Under the pieces are notes generated by a model. That model was given only the letters and a program-made list of their open reading frames with translations. It searched no databases and was not told the origin of the DNA. Below are positions 37,054 to 47,107 of a stretch of DNA of 64,000 nucleotides, piece by piece. How positions within the stretch are numbered: the stretch's first letter is position 1; every line of letters starts with the position of its first letter. The DNA lies in contig NZ_CP032707.1 of NCBI RefSeq assembly GCF_003627995.1, positions 917,501 to 981,500 of the forward strand, given 5' to 3'. Source of the DNA: Brevundimonas naejangsanensis (lineage in GTDB: Bacteria > Pseudomonadota > Alphaproteobacteria > Caulobacterales > Caulobacteraceae). The position numbers and the translations under genes were made by a program.

Positions 37054-38340
37054 ATGAACCGCCACCGCACGCGCGTCCTCGGCGACCGCACCCTCGCGCC
37101 CGAAACCCTGATGATGGGCTACGGCTATGATCCGGCCCTGTCGGAGGGCGCGATCAAGGCGCCCCTGTTCCAGGCCTCGACCTTCGTCTTCAAATCGGCC
37201 GAGGACGGCAAGCGCTTCTTCGAGGTCGCCTATGGCCTGCGCCAGCGCGACCCGGACGAGGCGCTGGGCCTGATCTATTCGCGCATCAACAACCCGAACC
37301 TGGAGATTCTCGAGGACCGCCTGGCCGTCTGGGACAAGGCCGACAAGGCCCTGGTCTTCTCCAGCGGCATGGCCGCCATCTCGACCGCCATGCTGGCGCT
37401 GGTGCGGCCCGGCGACGTCATCGTCTATACGGCCCCGGCCTATGGCGGCACCGAATACCTGTTCGACCGCATCCTGCCCCGCTACGGCGTCAAGGCGATC
37501 AGCGTCCCCGCCGCCGAGGGCGCCGACGCCCTGGACGCCGCCATGATCGCGGCGGCCGCGCAGGCCAAGACCACCGGCGGACGCCTCGCCGCCGTCTATC
37601 TGGAGACCCCCGCCAACCCGACCAACCAGCTGGTCGACATCGCTCGCGCGGTGTCCGGCGCCAGGGCTTTGGGTCAGGCCGAACCGCCGGTCATCGCCGT
37701 CGACAACACCTTCCTCGGCCCCCTGTGGCAGAGCCCGCTGGCGCTGGGCGCCGACCTCGTCCTCTACTCCCTGACCAAATACGTCGGCGGCCACTCGGAC
37801 CTGATCGCGGGCGGCTGCCTGGGCGGGGCGGAGCTCATGGCGCGCGTCGGCGAGATGCGGACCATCTGCGGCACCACCGCCGCCCCGCACACCGCCTGGC
37901 TGCTGCTGCGCAGCCTGGAGACCCTGCACATCCGCATGGAGCGGGCGCAGGAGAACGCGCTGATCCTGGCCGAGCGGCTGCGCGCCGATCCGCGCGTCAG
38001 CGCCGTCCTGACCGCCGGCGGGCCGGACGCCTCGCCCGAACAGCAGGCGATCTTCGAGGCCCAGTGCACGGGCTCCGGCTCGACCTTCGCCCTGGAGCTG
38101 CCCGGCGGCGAGGCCGAGGCCTTCCGGATGCTGAACGCCCTGCGGCTGTTCAAGCTGGCCGTCAGCCTGGGCGGCGCCGAGAGCCTGGCGTCGCACCCGT
38201 CCAGCATGACCCACTCGGACTACACGCCGGAGGCCAAGCGGCGCAGCGGCATCGGCGACAACCTGGTGCGCCTGTCGGTCGGCATCGAGAACGTCGAGGA
38301 CCTGTGGGCCGACCTGGATCAGGCCCTGACCGCGATCTGA
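37054..38340 (+). CDS. PLP-dependent Cys/Met metabolism enzyme (cystathionine gamma-synthase family)
   Basis: The 428-residue protein has the PLP lysine in SLTKYVGGH (about residue 245), DNTFLGPLWQSP, ETPANPTN and YSRINNPN, all typical of cystathionine gamma-synthase or methionine gamma-lyase. Substrate choice cannot be read from the motifs. The ATG at 37054 has AGGAGAGGAAAC upstream. It converges on glmM with under 20 bases between stops. No sulfur-assimilation neighbours help to define the pathway. Confidence 0.88.
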   Translation: MNRHRTRVLGDRTLAPETLMMGYGYDPALSEGAIKAPLFQASTFVFKSAEDGKRFFEVAYGLRQRDPDEALGLIYSRINNPNLEILEDRLAVWDKADKALVFSSGMAAISTAMLALVRPGDVIVYTAPAYGGTEYLFDRILPRYGVKAISVPAAEGADALDAAMIAAAAQAKTTGGRLAAVYLETPANPTNQLVDIARAVSGARALGQAEPPVIAVDNTFLGPLWQSPLALGADLVLYSLTKYVGGHSDLIAGGCLGGAELMARVGEMRTICGTTAAPHTAWLLLRSLETLHIRMERAQENALILAERLRADPRVSAVLTAGGPDASPEQQAIFEAQCTGSGSTFALELPGGEAEAFRMLNALRLFKLAVSLGGAESLASHPSSMTHSDYTPEAKRRSGIGDNLVRLSVGIENVEDLWADLDQALTAI

Positions 38341-38359
38341 GGCTTCCAGCGGCGGGCGA

Positions 38360-39709
38360 TCAGCCCGCCGCCTTCACCGCCTCGGCGACGTCGTTGACGA
38401 CGCGCTTGACCAGGGCTTCGTCGTCGCCCTCGGCCATGACGCGTATCAGTTTCTCCGTGCCCGACGGACGCACCAGCAGGCGGCCCGACCCGTTCAGGGC
38501 CGCCTCGGCCTCGGCCATGGCGGCCTTGACCCTGGCGTCGTCCAGCGGCTTGCCCGCCGTATAGCGGACGTTCTTCAGCAGTTGCGGCACCGGCTCGAAC
38601 TGGCGCGCCAGTTCGCTCATCGGCGCGCCCGCCTCGACCAGGACGGCCAGCACCTGCAGCGCCGCCATCAGACCGTCGCCGGTCGTGGCGTGGTCCTTCA
38701 GGATGATGTGGCCCGACTGTTCGCCGCCGATATTGAAGCCGCCCTCGCGCATCCGCTCCATGACGTAGCGGTCGCCGACCTTGGTGCGCTCCAGCGTCAG
38801 CCCCTCGGCCTTCAGGCGGCGCTCCAGGCCCAGGTTGGACATGACGGTGGCGACCACGCCGCCGCCGTTCAGCCGCCCCTTGCGGGCCCAGGCCAGGCCG
38901 ATCAGGGCCATGATCTGGTCGCCGTCGACCACATGGCCCTTCTCGTCGCAGATGATGACCCGGTCGGCGTCGCCGTCCAGGGCGATGCCGATGTCGCAGC
39001 GATAGCGCTTGACCGCCTCGGACACCGTGGCCGGATGGGTCGAGCCGCACTCGGCGTTGATGTTCAGGCCGTTCGGCTCCACCCCGACGGGGAAGACCTC
39101 GGCGCCCAGTTCATAGAGGGTCGTCGGGGCCACGCGGTAGCCGGCGCCGTTGGCGCAGTCGATGGCGATGCGCAGCCCCTTCAGGCTCAGCCGCTTGGGG
39201 AAGGCTTGCTTGGCGATCTCGATATAGCGCGGCGGGGCGTCGTCGATGCGCTTGACCCGGCCCAGCTTGTTCGACGGCGCCAGGTCCTGGTCCAGGGCCC
39301 CGTCCATCATGGCCTCGAGCTTCAGCTCGATCTCGTCCGACAGCTTGTAGCCGTCCGGCCCGAACAGCTTGATGCCGTTGTCGGCGTAGTCGTTGTGCGA
39401 GGCCGAGATCATGATGCCCAGATCGGCGCGCATCGAGCGGGTCATCATCGCCACGCCCGGCGTCGGCAGGGGGCCGAACGTCCGCACGTCCATGCCGACG
39501 GAAGCCAGGCCCGCCACCAGCGCCGGCTCGATCATATAGCCGGACAGGCGCGTGTCCTTGCCGATCACCACCAGATGGCGCCGGTCGTCGTCGGTGCGGA
39601 ACAGCCGCCCGGCGGCCAGGCCGACGCGCAGGGCCACCTCGGCCGTCATGGGATGGGTGTTGGCCCGGCCGCGGATGCCGTCGGTGCCGAAGTATTTTCT
39701 CTCGCCCAA
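38360..39709 (-). CDS. glmM: Phosphoglucosamine mutase, TTG start
   Basis: The 449-residue protein converts glucosamine-6-P to glucosamine-1-P for peptidoglycan and LPS. Motifs: phosphoserine loop [13 protein letters not shown] (about residue 100), metal site ALDGDADR (about 240), EQSGHI (about 326) and [10 protein letters not shown] (about 410). I place the start at a TTG (39709) preceded by GAAGGA with eight bases spacing; it aligns with [14 protein letters not shown] of Caulobacter. A TTG 12 codons upstream is weaker. It is divergent from glmS, the enzyme before it in the pathway. Confidence 0.95.
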   Translation of the reverse strand: MGERKYFGTDGIRGRANTHPMTAEVALRVGLAAGRLFRTDDDRRHLVVIGKDTRLSGYMIEPALVAGLASVGMDVRTFGPLPTPGVAMMTRSMRADLGIMISASHNDYADNGIKLFGPDGYKLSDEIELKLEAMMDGALDQDLAPSNKLGRVKRIDDAPPRYIEIAKQAFPKRLSLKGLRIAIDCANGAGYRVAPTTLYELGAEVFPVGVEPNGLNINAECGSTHPATVSEAVKRYRCDIGIALDGDADRVIICDEKGHVVDGDQIMALIGLAWARKGRLNGGGVVATVMSNLGLERRLKAEGLTLERTKVGDRYVMERMREGGFNIGGEQSGHIILKDHATTGDGLMAALQVLAVLVEAGAPMSELARQFEPVPQLLKNVRYTAGKPLDDARVKAAMAEAEAALNGSGRLLVRPSGTEKLIRVMAEGDDEALVKRVVNDVAEAVKAAG

Positions 39710-39893
39710 GGGCGCGGTCCTTCGCTGACGGTCTCGGAATTGCAAAGAAACCTTCCGAAACCCATTTTTTGATGTCGCCGCCGCCGCGATTTCCTAGATG
39801 CGGTCTTCAGGAGCGAAGGCAGAACCCTTTCGCTTACCCCATTTTCGCGGTCGCGCGCAAAGCGGCCGCCGCGTCCCGATCGGAGCAGACCCC

Positions 39894-41708
<1,815 letters not shown>

Positions 41709-41717
41709 TCCCGTTCC

Positions 41718-41882
41718 CCTTCTCTCCTTGTGGGAGAAGGTGGGCGCCGGAGGCGCTCGGATGAGGGGCGGCGGGCGGGCATGAAAGCCGAACTCGCCGA
41801 CAGCGCCTCTTCATCGGCCTCCATGTCCACACCCCTCATCCGGCCTGCTTCGCAGGCCACCTTCTCCCACAAGGGGAGAAGG
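41718..41882. repeat. REP inverted repeat between glmS and galU
   Basis: CCTTCTCTCCTTGTGGGAGAAGG...GGATGAGGGG (left) and CCCCTCATCC...CCACCTTCTCCCACAAGGGGAGAAGG (right); same family as 16088-16234. Confidence 0.85.
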
Positions 41883-41956
41883 GCGGGTCTGTGCGTTTGG
41901 AAGCCTCGCCAATTACGCCTATGACGGGCACGCCCCAAGGCTGTTCAGGACGATCC

Positions 41957-42835
41957 ATGACGACCTCTCCCGCCCGCCTGCGCAAGGCGGTCCTGCCCGT
42001 GGCCGGTCTCGGCACCCGCGTGCTGCCCGGCACCAAGACGACGCCGAAGGAGCTTCTGAACGTCGTCGACCGGCCGATCCTCTCCTACATCGTGGAAGAG
42101 GCGCGCGAGGCGGGGATCGAGCACATCGTCTTCGTCACCGGCCGCGCCAAACAGGCGATCGAGGACTATTTCGACCACCAGATCGAGCTGGAGGCCCAGC
42201 TGGCGGCCAAGGGCAAGACCGAGCTCCTGGCGGCCATGAATGCCGAACTGGCCCGCGCCGGCGAGATGAGCTTCACCCGCCAGATGCAGCCCAAGGGCCT
42301 GGGCCACGCCGTCTGGTGCGCCCGCGACATCATCGGCCATGAACCCTTCGCCGTCATCCTGCCGGACGTGATCGTGGATTCGCAGCCCGGCGCTCTGAAG
42401 CAGCTGGCCGAGGTCTATGCCGAGGTCGGGGGCAACGTCATCGGCGTCGAGGCCGTGCCCGAAGCCGAGACCCACAAATACGGCATCGTCGACCCGGCCG
42501 ACCGCGACGGCCGCCGCTTCGCCATGAAGGGCATGGTCGAAAAGCCCAAGCCGGGCACGGCGCCGTCCAATCTGTCGATCTCGGGCCGCTACATCCTCCA
42601 GCCGGAGATCTTCGACCTGCTGGAGACGCAGGAGCGCGGCGCCGGCGGCGAGATCCAACTGACCGACGCCATGGACCGGCTGATGCGCTCCCAGCCCTTC
42701 ACCGCCTATGAATACGAAGGCGTGACCCACGACTGCGGCGACAAGATCGGCTTGCTGCGCGCCAACGTCGCCCTGGCCCTGAAGCGCCCCGACCTGGGCG
42801 AGGCCACCCGGGCCGCCATCACCGCCCTGCTCTGA
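41957..42835 (+). CDS. galU: UTP-glucose-1-phosphate uridylyltransferase
   Basis: A protein of 292 residues with the nucleotidyltransferase signature LPVAGLGTRVLPGTKTTPKELL (here beginning at residue about 13), PVIVDSQPG-type site at LPDVIVDSQPG, and the sugar-binding EKPKPGTAPSN. It makes UDP-glucose for envelope sugars and for an SqdB-type enzyme downstream. The ATG at 41957 is favoured; the longer frame reads the REP element. It lies on the same strand as glmS. Confidence 0.95.
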   Translation: MTTSPARLRKAVLPVAGLGTRVLPGTKTTPKELLNVVDRPILSYIVEEAREAGIEHIVFVTGRAKQAIEDYFDHQIELEAQLAAKGKTELLAAMNAELARAGEMSFTRQMQPKGLGHAVWCARDIIGHEPFAVILPDVIVDSQPGALKQLAEVYAEVGGNVIGVEAVPEAETHKYGIVDPADRDGRRFAMKGMVEKPKPGTAPSNLSISGRYILQPEIFDLLETQERGAGGEIQLTDAMDRLMRSQPFTAYEYEGVTHDCGDKIGLLRANVALALKRPDLGEATRAAITALL

Positions 42836-43004
42836 ACCGGTCGCCTCGGCCGGGCCGTCCGCACGCTTTTGTGTAACGGAGCCGCTGGAACGTCCGGTTT
42901 CTGGCCGGGCGCGACCGGCGCATGCGGCGTATCATCAAGTCCGGTCGGGCGCCGACCATAGCGGAAGGAGGAGGCTCGGCGAGCGGGCGATCAGGAGATG
43001 CGAC

Positions 43005-43349
43005 ATGCATACCATGATCCTCAGCGCCGCCGCGCTGATCGCGAGCGCCGCAGCCCTGCCAAGTCAGGCGCAGCACCCGGCGCGAAACCCCGCTGACGAC
43101 GTCGTCGTCGTTTTCTACGCCGATCTCGACCTGACCCGTCCCGACCAGGCCCGCATTCTCGACCACCGCCTGAACGTGGCCGCGCGCCGGGTGTGTGACG
43201 ACGCCCGCCTGGTCATCAGCCACTATCGGCTGCGTCATCTGTGCGTCCGCGAGGCCCTGGCCGACGCCAGAGGCCAGATCGGGTCGGCCCGCCTCTCGAA
43301 AACCGCCCAGATCGCCCCCCTGAGCGCCATCGTCAGGCGCGCTTCCTAG
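43005..43349 (+). CDS. UrcA-family exported protein
   Basis: The 114-residue protein has a Sec signal cleaved after SQAQ (about residue 22) and the UrcA pattern VVFYADLDLTRPDQARILDHRL...AARRVCDDA...RHLCVREAL, with two cysteines likely to form a disulfide. UrcA proteins are periplasmic and of unknown role, common in Caulobacterales and Sphingomonads. An upstream GGAGATG-like site precedes the ATG. Confidence 0.85.
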   Translation: MHTMILSAAALIASAAALPSQAQHPARNPADDVVVVFYADLDLTRPDQARILDHRLNVAARRVCDDARLVISHYRLRHLCVREALADARGQIGSARLSKTAQIAPLSAIVRRAS

Positions 43350-43456
43350 CCGTCGACCGTCGCCGCCGACCGCCGCGCGCATTCATCCCGGCTTTCGCCG
43401 CCTCCCGCCTTGGGCTAGGCAGGACAGGCGAAGACAAGACAGACTGGGTTCGACGA

Positions 43457-44695
43457 ATGCGCGTGATCATCCTCGGCGGCGACGGCTTCTGCGGCTGGCC
43501 CACGGCCCTGCACCTTTCGGCGCGGGGCTGGGACGTGTTGATCGTCGACAACCTCAGCCGCCGCGACATCGACAATGAGCTGGAGGTCCAGTCCCTGACG
43601 CCGATCCGGCCGATGGGCGAACGCCTCAGGGCCTGGAAGGCGGTCTCGGGCCGCGACATCGGCTTCGTCAACATGACGGTGGGCAAGGAGTATGATCGCC
43701 TGCTGGCCCTGCTGCGCGACTTCCGGCCCGACTCCGTGGTCCATTTCGCCGAACAGCGGGCCGCCCCCTATTCGATGAAGTCGGCGCGGCACAAGCTCTA
43801 CACCGTCGACAACAACATCAACGCCACCAACCACCTGCTGGCCGCCATGGTCGACAGCGGCCTGGACATCCACCTGGCCCACCTGGGCACCATGGGGGTC
43901 TATGGCTACGGCACGGCGGGGCTGCGCATCCCCGAGGGCTACCTCAGCGTCACGGTGGACACCGACCACGGCCCCGCCCGCCAGGACATCGTCTTCCCGC
44001 CCAATCCCGGCTCGGTCTATCACATGACCAAGACGCTCGACGCCCAGTTGTTCCAATTCTACGCCAAGAACGACGGCCTGCGGATCACCGACCTTCACCA
44101 GGGCATCGTCTGGGGCGCCCAGACCGAGGAAACGAGACAGGACGAGCGGCTGATCAACCGCTTCGACTACGACGGCGACTACGGCACGGTGCTCAACCGC
44201 TTCCTGATGCAGGCGGCGGTCGGCTATCCGCTGACGGTGCACGGCTCGGGCGGTCAGACGCGGGCCTTCATCCATATCCAGGACACGGTGCGCTGCGTCG
44301 AACTGGCGCTGAAACACCCGCCCAAGCGGGGCGACCGGGTCAAGATCCTCAACCAGATGACCGAAAGCCGCCGCGTGCGCGACCTCGCCGCCATGGTGGC
44401 CGAGATGACGGGCGCCGAGATCCACAACGTCGCCAATCCGCGCCAGGAGGCCGATGAGAACGAGTTGGTCGTCGCCAACGACCAGTTCCGCGAACTGGGG
44501 CTCAAGCCCATCACCCTGGCCGAGGGGTTGATGGCCGACGTGACCGAGATCGCCCGCCGTTACGCCGACCGCGCCGACCGCGCCAAGATTCCCTGCGCCT
44601 CGGCCTGGAACGCCGGCCGCGCCCAGGCGCTGCAGCAAGACGGCCAGGCGGAGGAGGCCGAGGCCGCGCCGCCCGCTCGCTCCCTCTCGGCCTGA
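43457..44695 (+). CDS. SqdB-like UDP-sulfoquinovose synthase / NAD-dependent epimerase
   Basis: The 412-residue protein starts MRVIILGGDGFCGWPTALHL and follows SqdB/SQD1 closely: VHFAEQRAAPYSM, LGTMGVYGYG, YHMTK (YxxxK of the SDR active site), DLHQGIVWG, NRFDYDGDYGTVLNRFLMQAAVG and NPRQEADENE. Real SqdB makes UDP-sulfoquinovose from UDP-glucose and sulfite for sulfolipid. The C-terminal tail (about 35 residues) is Ala/Glu-rich. No sulfolipid glycosyltransferase (SqdX/SqdD) is present in the window, so the final product is uncertain. UDP-glucose could come from GalU at 42 kb. Confidence 0.82.
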   Translation: MRVIILGGDGFCGWPTALHLSARGWDVLIVDNLSRRDIDNELEVQSLTPIRPMGERLRAWKAVSGRDIGFVNMTVGKEYDRLLALLRDFRPDSVVHFAEQRAAPYSMKSARHKLYTVDNNINATNHLLAAMVDSGLDIHLAHLGTMGVYGYGTAGLRIPEGYLSVTVDTDHGPARQDIVFPPNPGSVYHMTKTLDAQLFQFYAKNDGLRITDLHQGIVWGAQTEETRQDERLINRFDYDGDYGTVLNRFLMQAAVGYPLTVHGSGGQTRAFIHIQDTVRCVELALKHPPKRGDRVKILNQMTESRRVRDLAAMVAEMTGAEIHNVANPRQEADENELVVANDQFRELGLKPITLAEGLMADVTEIARRYADRADRAKIPCASAWNAGRAQALQQDGQAEEAEAAPPARSLSA

Positions 44696-44709
44696 GTTCA
44701 AGACGCGTC

Positions 44710-45588
44710 ATGACACATCCCGCCTCCGTTCCCGCCTTGCTGGTGTTCGGCGGCGGCTACCTGGGCAGGGCCGCAGCGCTGGAGGCGATCCGGCGCGGCG
44801 GCCGGGCGGCGGCCACCTCGCGCGACGCCGATGTTCGCCGCCGATTGCAGGACGAGGGCGTCGAGGCGATCGACCCGGCCGACCCCGCCGCCCTGGGACG
44901 GGCCCTGGCCGAGGCCCGCGCGGTGCTGATCACCGCCCCGCCCGACGACCTGGGCTGCCCGGCCCTGCGGTCCCTGGGGGCCGTCGCCGGCGCGGCCTGG
45001 CCCGACTGGGTCGGCTACGTTTCCTCCACCGCCGTCTATGGCGACCGCGGCGGCGGCTGGGTGTTCGAGGACAGCCCCCTGAACGCCCCCACCCTGGAAG
45101 GGGCGCGCCGCGCCCGGGTCGAGCGCGACTGGCTGGACGCCGCCCAGGGCATGGGACTGACGCTGCAGATCTTTCGCCTGCCGGGCTTCTACGGGCCGGG
45201 ACGCAGCGTGATCGACCGTCTGCGCGCGGGCACGGCGCGCTTGGTGCGCAAGCCCGGCCAGGTGTTCAACCGCATCCATGTCGACGACATCGTGTCGGGC
45301 CTGTTCGCCTCCATGGCCCGGCCCCGGCCCGGCGGCATCTACAACCTGACCGACGACGAGCCGTCTTCCGCCGACGTCGTCACCGCCTGGGCGGCCGAGC
45401 GGCTGGGCCTTCCGCGCCCGCCCGAGGTCGACTGGACCGCGCCCGAGGTCAGCGAGGCCATGCGGCGCTTCTACCTGGACTCCAAGCGCGTCTCCAACGC
45501 CCGCGCCAAGGCCGAACTGGGCTGGCGACCGCGCTACCCCTCCTACCGCGAGGGACTGGAGGCGATCCTGGCGGCCGAAGCCGGCTGA
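44710..45588 (+). CDS. NAD(P)-dependent epimerase/SDR protein (YeeZ-like)
   Basis: A protein of 292 residues. The Rossmann motif is VFGGGYLGRAAALEAI (about residue 13) and YVSSTAVYGDRGGGWV supplies the Ser/Tyr region (about 103), as in YeeZ-type extended SDRs; the late GIYNLTDDEPSS is typical of the NmrA/epimerase group. Substrate unknown. The ATG is 15 bases after the SqdB-like gene stop, so both form one transcription unit and probably one sugar-modification path. Confidence 0.8.
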   Translation: MTHPASVPALLVFGGGYLGRAAALEAIRRGGRAAATSRDADVRRRLQDEGVEAIDPADPAALGRALAEARAVLITAPPDDLGCPALRSLGAVAGAAWPDWVGYVSSTAVYGDRGGGWVFEDSPLNAPTLEGARRARVERDWLDAAQGMGLTLQIFRLPGFYGPGRSVIDRLRAGTARLVRKPGQVFNRIHVDDIVSGLFASMARPRPGGIYNLTDDEPSSADVVTAWAAERLGLPRPPEVDWTAPEVSEAMRRFYLDSKRVSNARAKAELGWRPRYPSYREGLEAILAAEAG

Positions 45589-45592
45589 CACG

Positions 45593-45623
45593 AAAAAGGC
45601 GCGCCGACCGAAGCCGGCGCGCC
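45593..45623 (-). terminator. Terminator-like hairpin
   Basis: GGCGCGCC (45598-45605) pairs with GGCGCGCC (45616-45623). The A-run on the plus side (45593-45597) reads as a T-run on the minus strand, fitting termination of the DUF1134 gene. Confidence 0.6.
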
Positions 45624-45627
45624 CATT

Positions 45628-45715
45628 GCGCTCAAGCAGCGAGCCGCCCCGCGGCGAGCGATAGCGAACCCGGATGCGCTCAAGCAGCGAGCGACCGCGT
45701 CGCGAGCGTTAGCGC
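45628..45715. repeat. Two CAAGCAGCG-type palindromes between convergent genes
   Basis: Units 45628-45666 and 45676-45715 each read GCGCTCAAGCAGCGAG...CGAGCG(A/T)TAGCG and fold into about 40-base hairpins. They lie just beyond the DUF1134 gene. Confidence 0.75.
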
Positions 45716-45722
45716 TCTGAAC

Positions 45723-46343
45723 TCAGAACGGCAGGATGTTGCGCTGGCGGCTGTAGCTCATGGTGCCGACGTTGGCGCCCAGGCGCAGGCCGACGCCCGT
45801 GCGGATGGGGGCCAGGACGATGCCGTCGGCGCGCTGATAGTTCACGCCCAGGCCGGCGACCAGATAGGCCGAGCCCTCGACGCCCGGATAGCGGCGATAG
45901 AGCATGTCGGGATGGTAGAGGCCGTACACCAGGGTGAAGACCCGGCTCGCGTTGCCGCCCCAGTCCCAGCCGATCGAGGCGCCCTGCCAGAACACCTCCT
46001 GCGAGGCCGACAGGTCCTTCATGTGCAGGGCCCCGCGGCCGTAGCGCAGGCCGGCCACCACGGCGCCGGCGCCTTCCTCGCCCGCGATATAGGCGGTCGG
46101 ACGGTCGCCCTGTTCGGCGAAGATGCGCTCGATGGCGCCGCCCATGGCCTCGGCGGCGATGCCCAGCTCGCGCGAGCCGGCCGCGACCAGCTCGTCGAAG
46201 GTGTAGGCCTGGGCGTTGGTGTCCGAGGCGATGGGATAGTTGGGATCGGCCGGCGGGCGGCTGGCGCAGGCGCCCAGGCCGGCGGGCAGGGCGCCGGCGG
46301 CGGCGAGACCGAGGCTGGTGCGGATCAGTTGGCGGCGGTGCAT
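45723..46343 (-). CDS. DUF1134 lipoprotein
   Basis: A protein of 206 residues with an N-terminal twin-Arg/lipoprotein signal (MHRRQLIRTSLG, lipobox LGAC near residue 25). The DUF1134 domain has EQGDRPTAYIAGEEGAGAV, SIGWDWGGNASRVFTLVYGL and the end GANVGTMSYSRQRNILPF, which is almost constant in the family. It is probably anchored in the periplasm. Function is unknown; the fold resembles SYLF-like lipid-binding proteins. Confidence 0.85.
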   Translation of the reverse strand: MHRRQLIRTSLGLAAAGALPAGLGACASRPPADPNYPIASDTNAQAYTFDELVAAGSRELGIAAEAMGGAIERIFAEQGDRPTAYIAGEEGAGAVVAGLRYGRGALHMKDLSASQEVFWQGASIGWDWGGNASRVFTLVYGLYHPDMLYRRYPGVEGSAYLVAGLGVNYQRADGIVLAPIRTGVGLRLGANVGTMSYSRQRNILPF

Positions 46344-46553
46344 GGTCTAGGCTCCCGGCAAAGGACGGTCCGCCCGTCGTCGCGGGCTTGGCCTACCGTC
46401 CGTGCCTTTTACGGCAGCCTTGGGGCCTCAAGGTTAACAGAACCTTGCTTGGCCATATTCAAGGCCGCTGCAGCTTCGCCCGATGGCCTCAAGTGGCGCG
46501 AAGCGCGATGTGCACGGGGAAAGTCCCCCCAGATCAAGCACCGAGGCAACGCC

Positions 46554-47105
46554 TCAGTGCTTGTCCGTCTTGCTCGCGATCCAGTCCATCAGGGCCAGAA
46601 GCACCCCGGAGACGACGAAGGTCAGGTGGATGACCACCGCCCACAGCAGCGCCGCCTGGTCCAGCGGATAGTCCGGCTTGCCGATGTTCATGAAGCTCTT
46701 GAGCAGATAGATGGCCGAGATCGCCACGATGGAGGCGATCAGCTTCATCTTCAGGCCCGAGAAGTCGACGGTGCCCATCCACGGCGGCCGATCCACGTGG
46801 TTCTCGTCCAGGTCCAGCTTGGAGACGAAATTCTCATAGCCGGAATAAAGGACGATCAGCAGCAGATTGCCCGCCAGCGACAGGTCCACCAGGCTGAGGA
46901 TGGCCAGGATGGCGCCGTCGGACTTCATGTGGCCTTCGCCCATCACGAAGGCCTGCGGCACGTAGTAGATCAGCTCGCGCACGAAAACCACGAGCAGCAT
47001 CACCAGGGCCGCGACCAGGCCGAGGTAGAAGGGGGCCATCAGCCAGCGCGCCCGGAACAGGTTCCGTTCGAACTGCGTCTCGGCCCATGGCTTCTTCTCG
47101 GCCAT
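46554..47105 (-). CDS. UPF0114/YqhA-family membrane protein
   Basis: The 183-residue protein starts MAEKKPWAETQFERNLFRA and has four membrane spans with the family motif YSGYENFVSKL near residue 95. Function unknown. The ATG at 47105 is two bases after the pheT stop, so it is translated from the pheST messenger. The longer frame upstream merely overlaps pheT. Confidence 0.88.
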   Translation of the reverse strand: MAEKKPWAETQFERNLFRARWLMAPFYLGLVAALVMLLVVFVRELIYYVPQAFVMGEGHMKSDGAILAILSLVDLSLAGNLLLIVLYSGYENFVSKLDLDENHVDRPPWMGTVDFSGLKMKLIASIVAISAIYLLKSFMNIGKPDYPLDQAALLWAVVIHLTFVVSGVLLALMDWIASKTDKH

Positions 47106-47107
47106 GG

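Noticed and set aside
39710..39893. glmS ribozyme/riboswitch before glmS
   Set aside because: No ribozyme core is visible, and this class is essentially known from Gram-positive bacteria.
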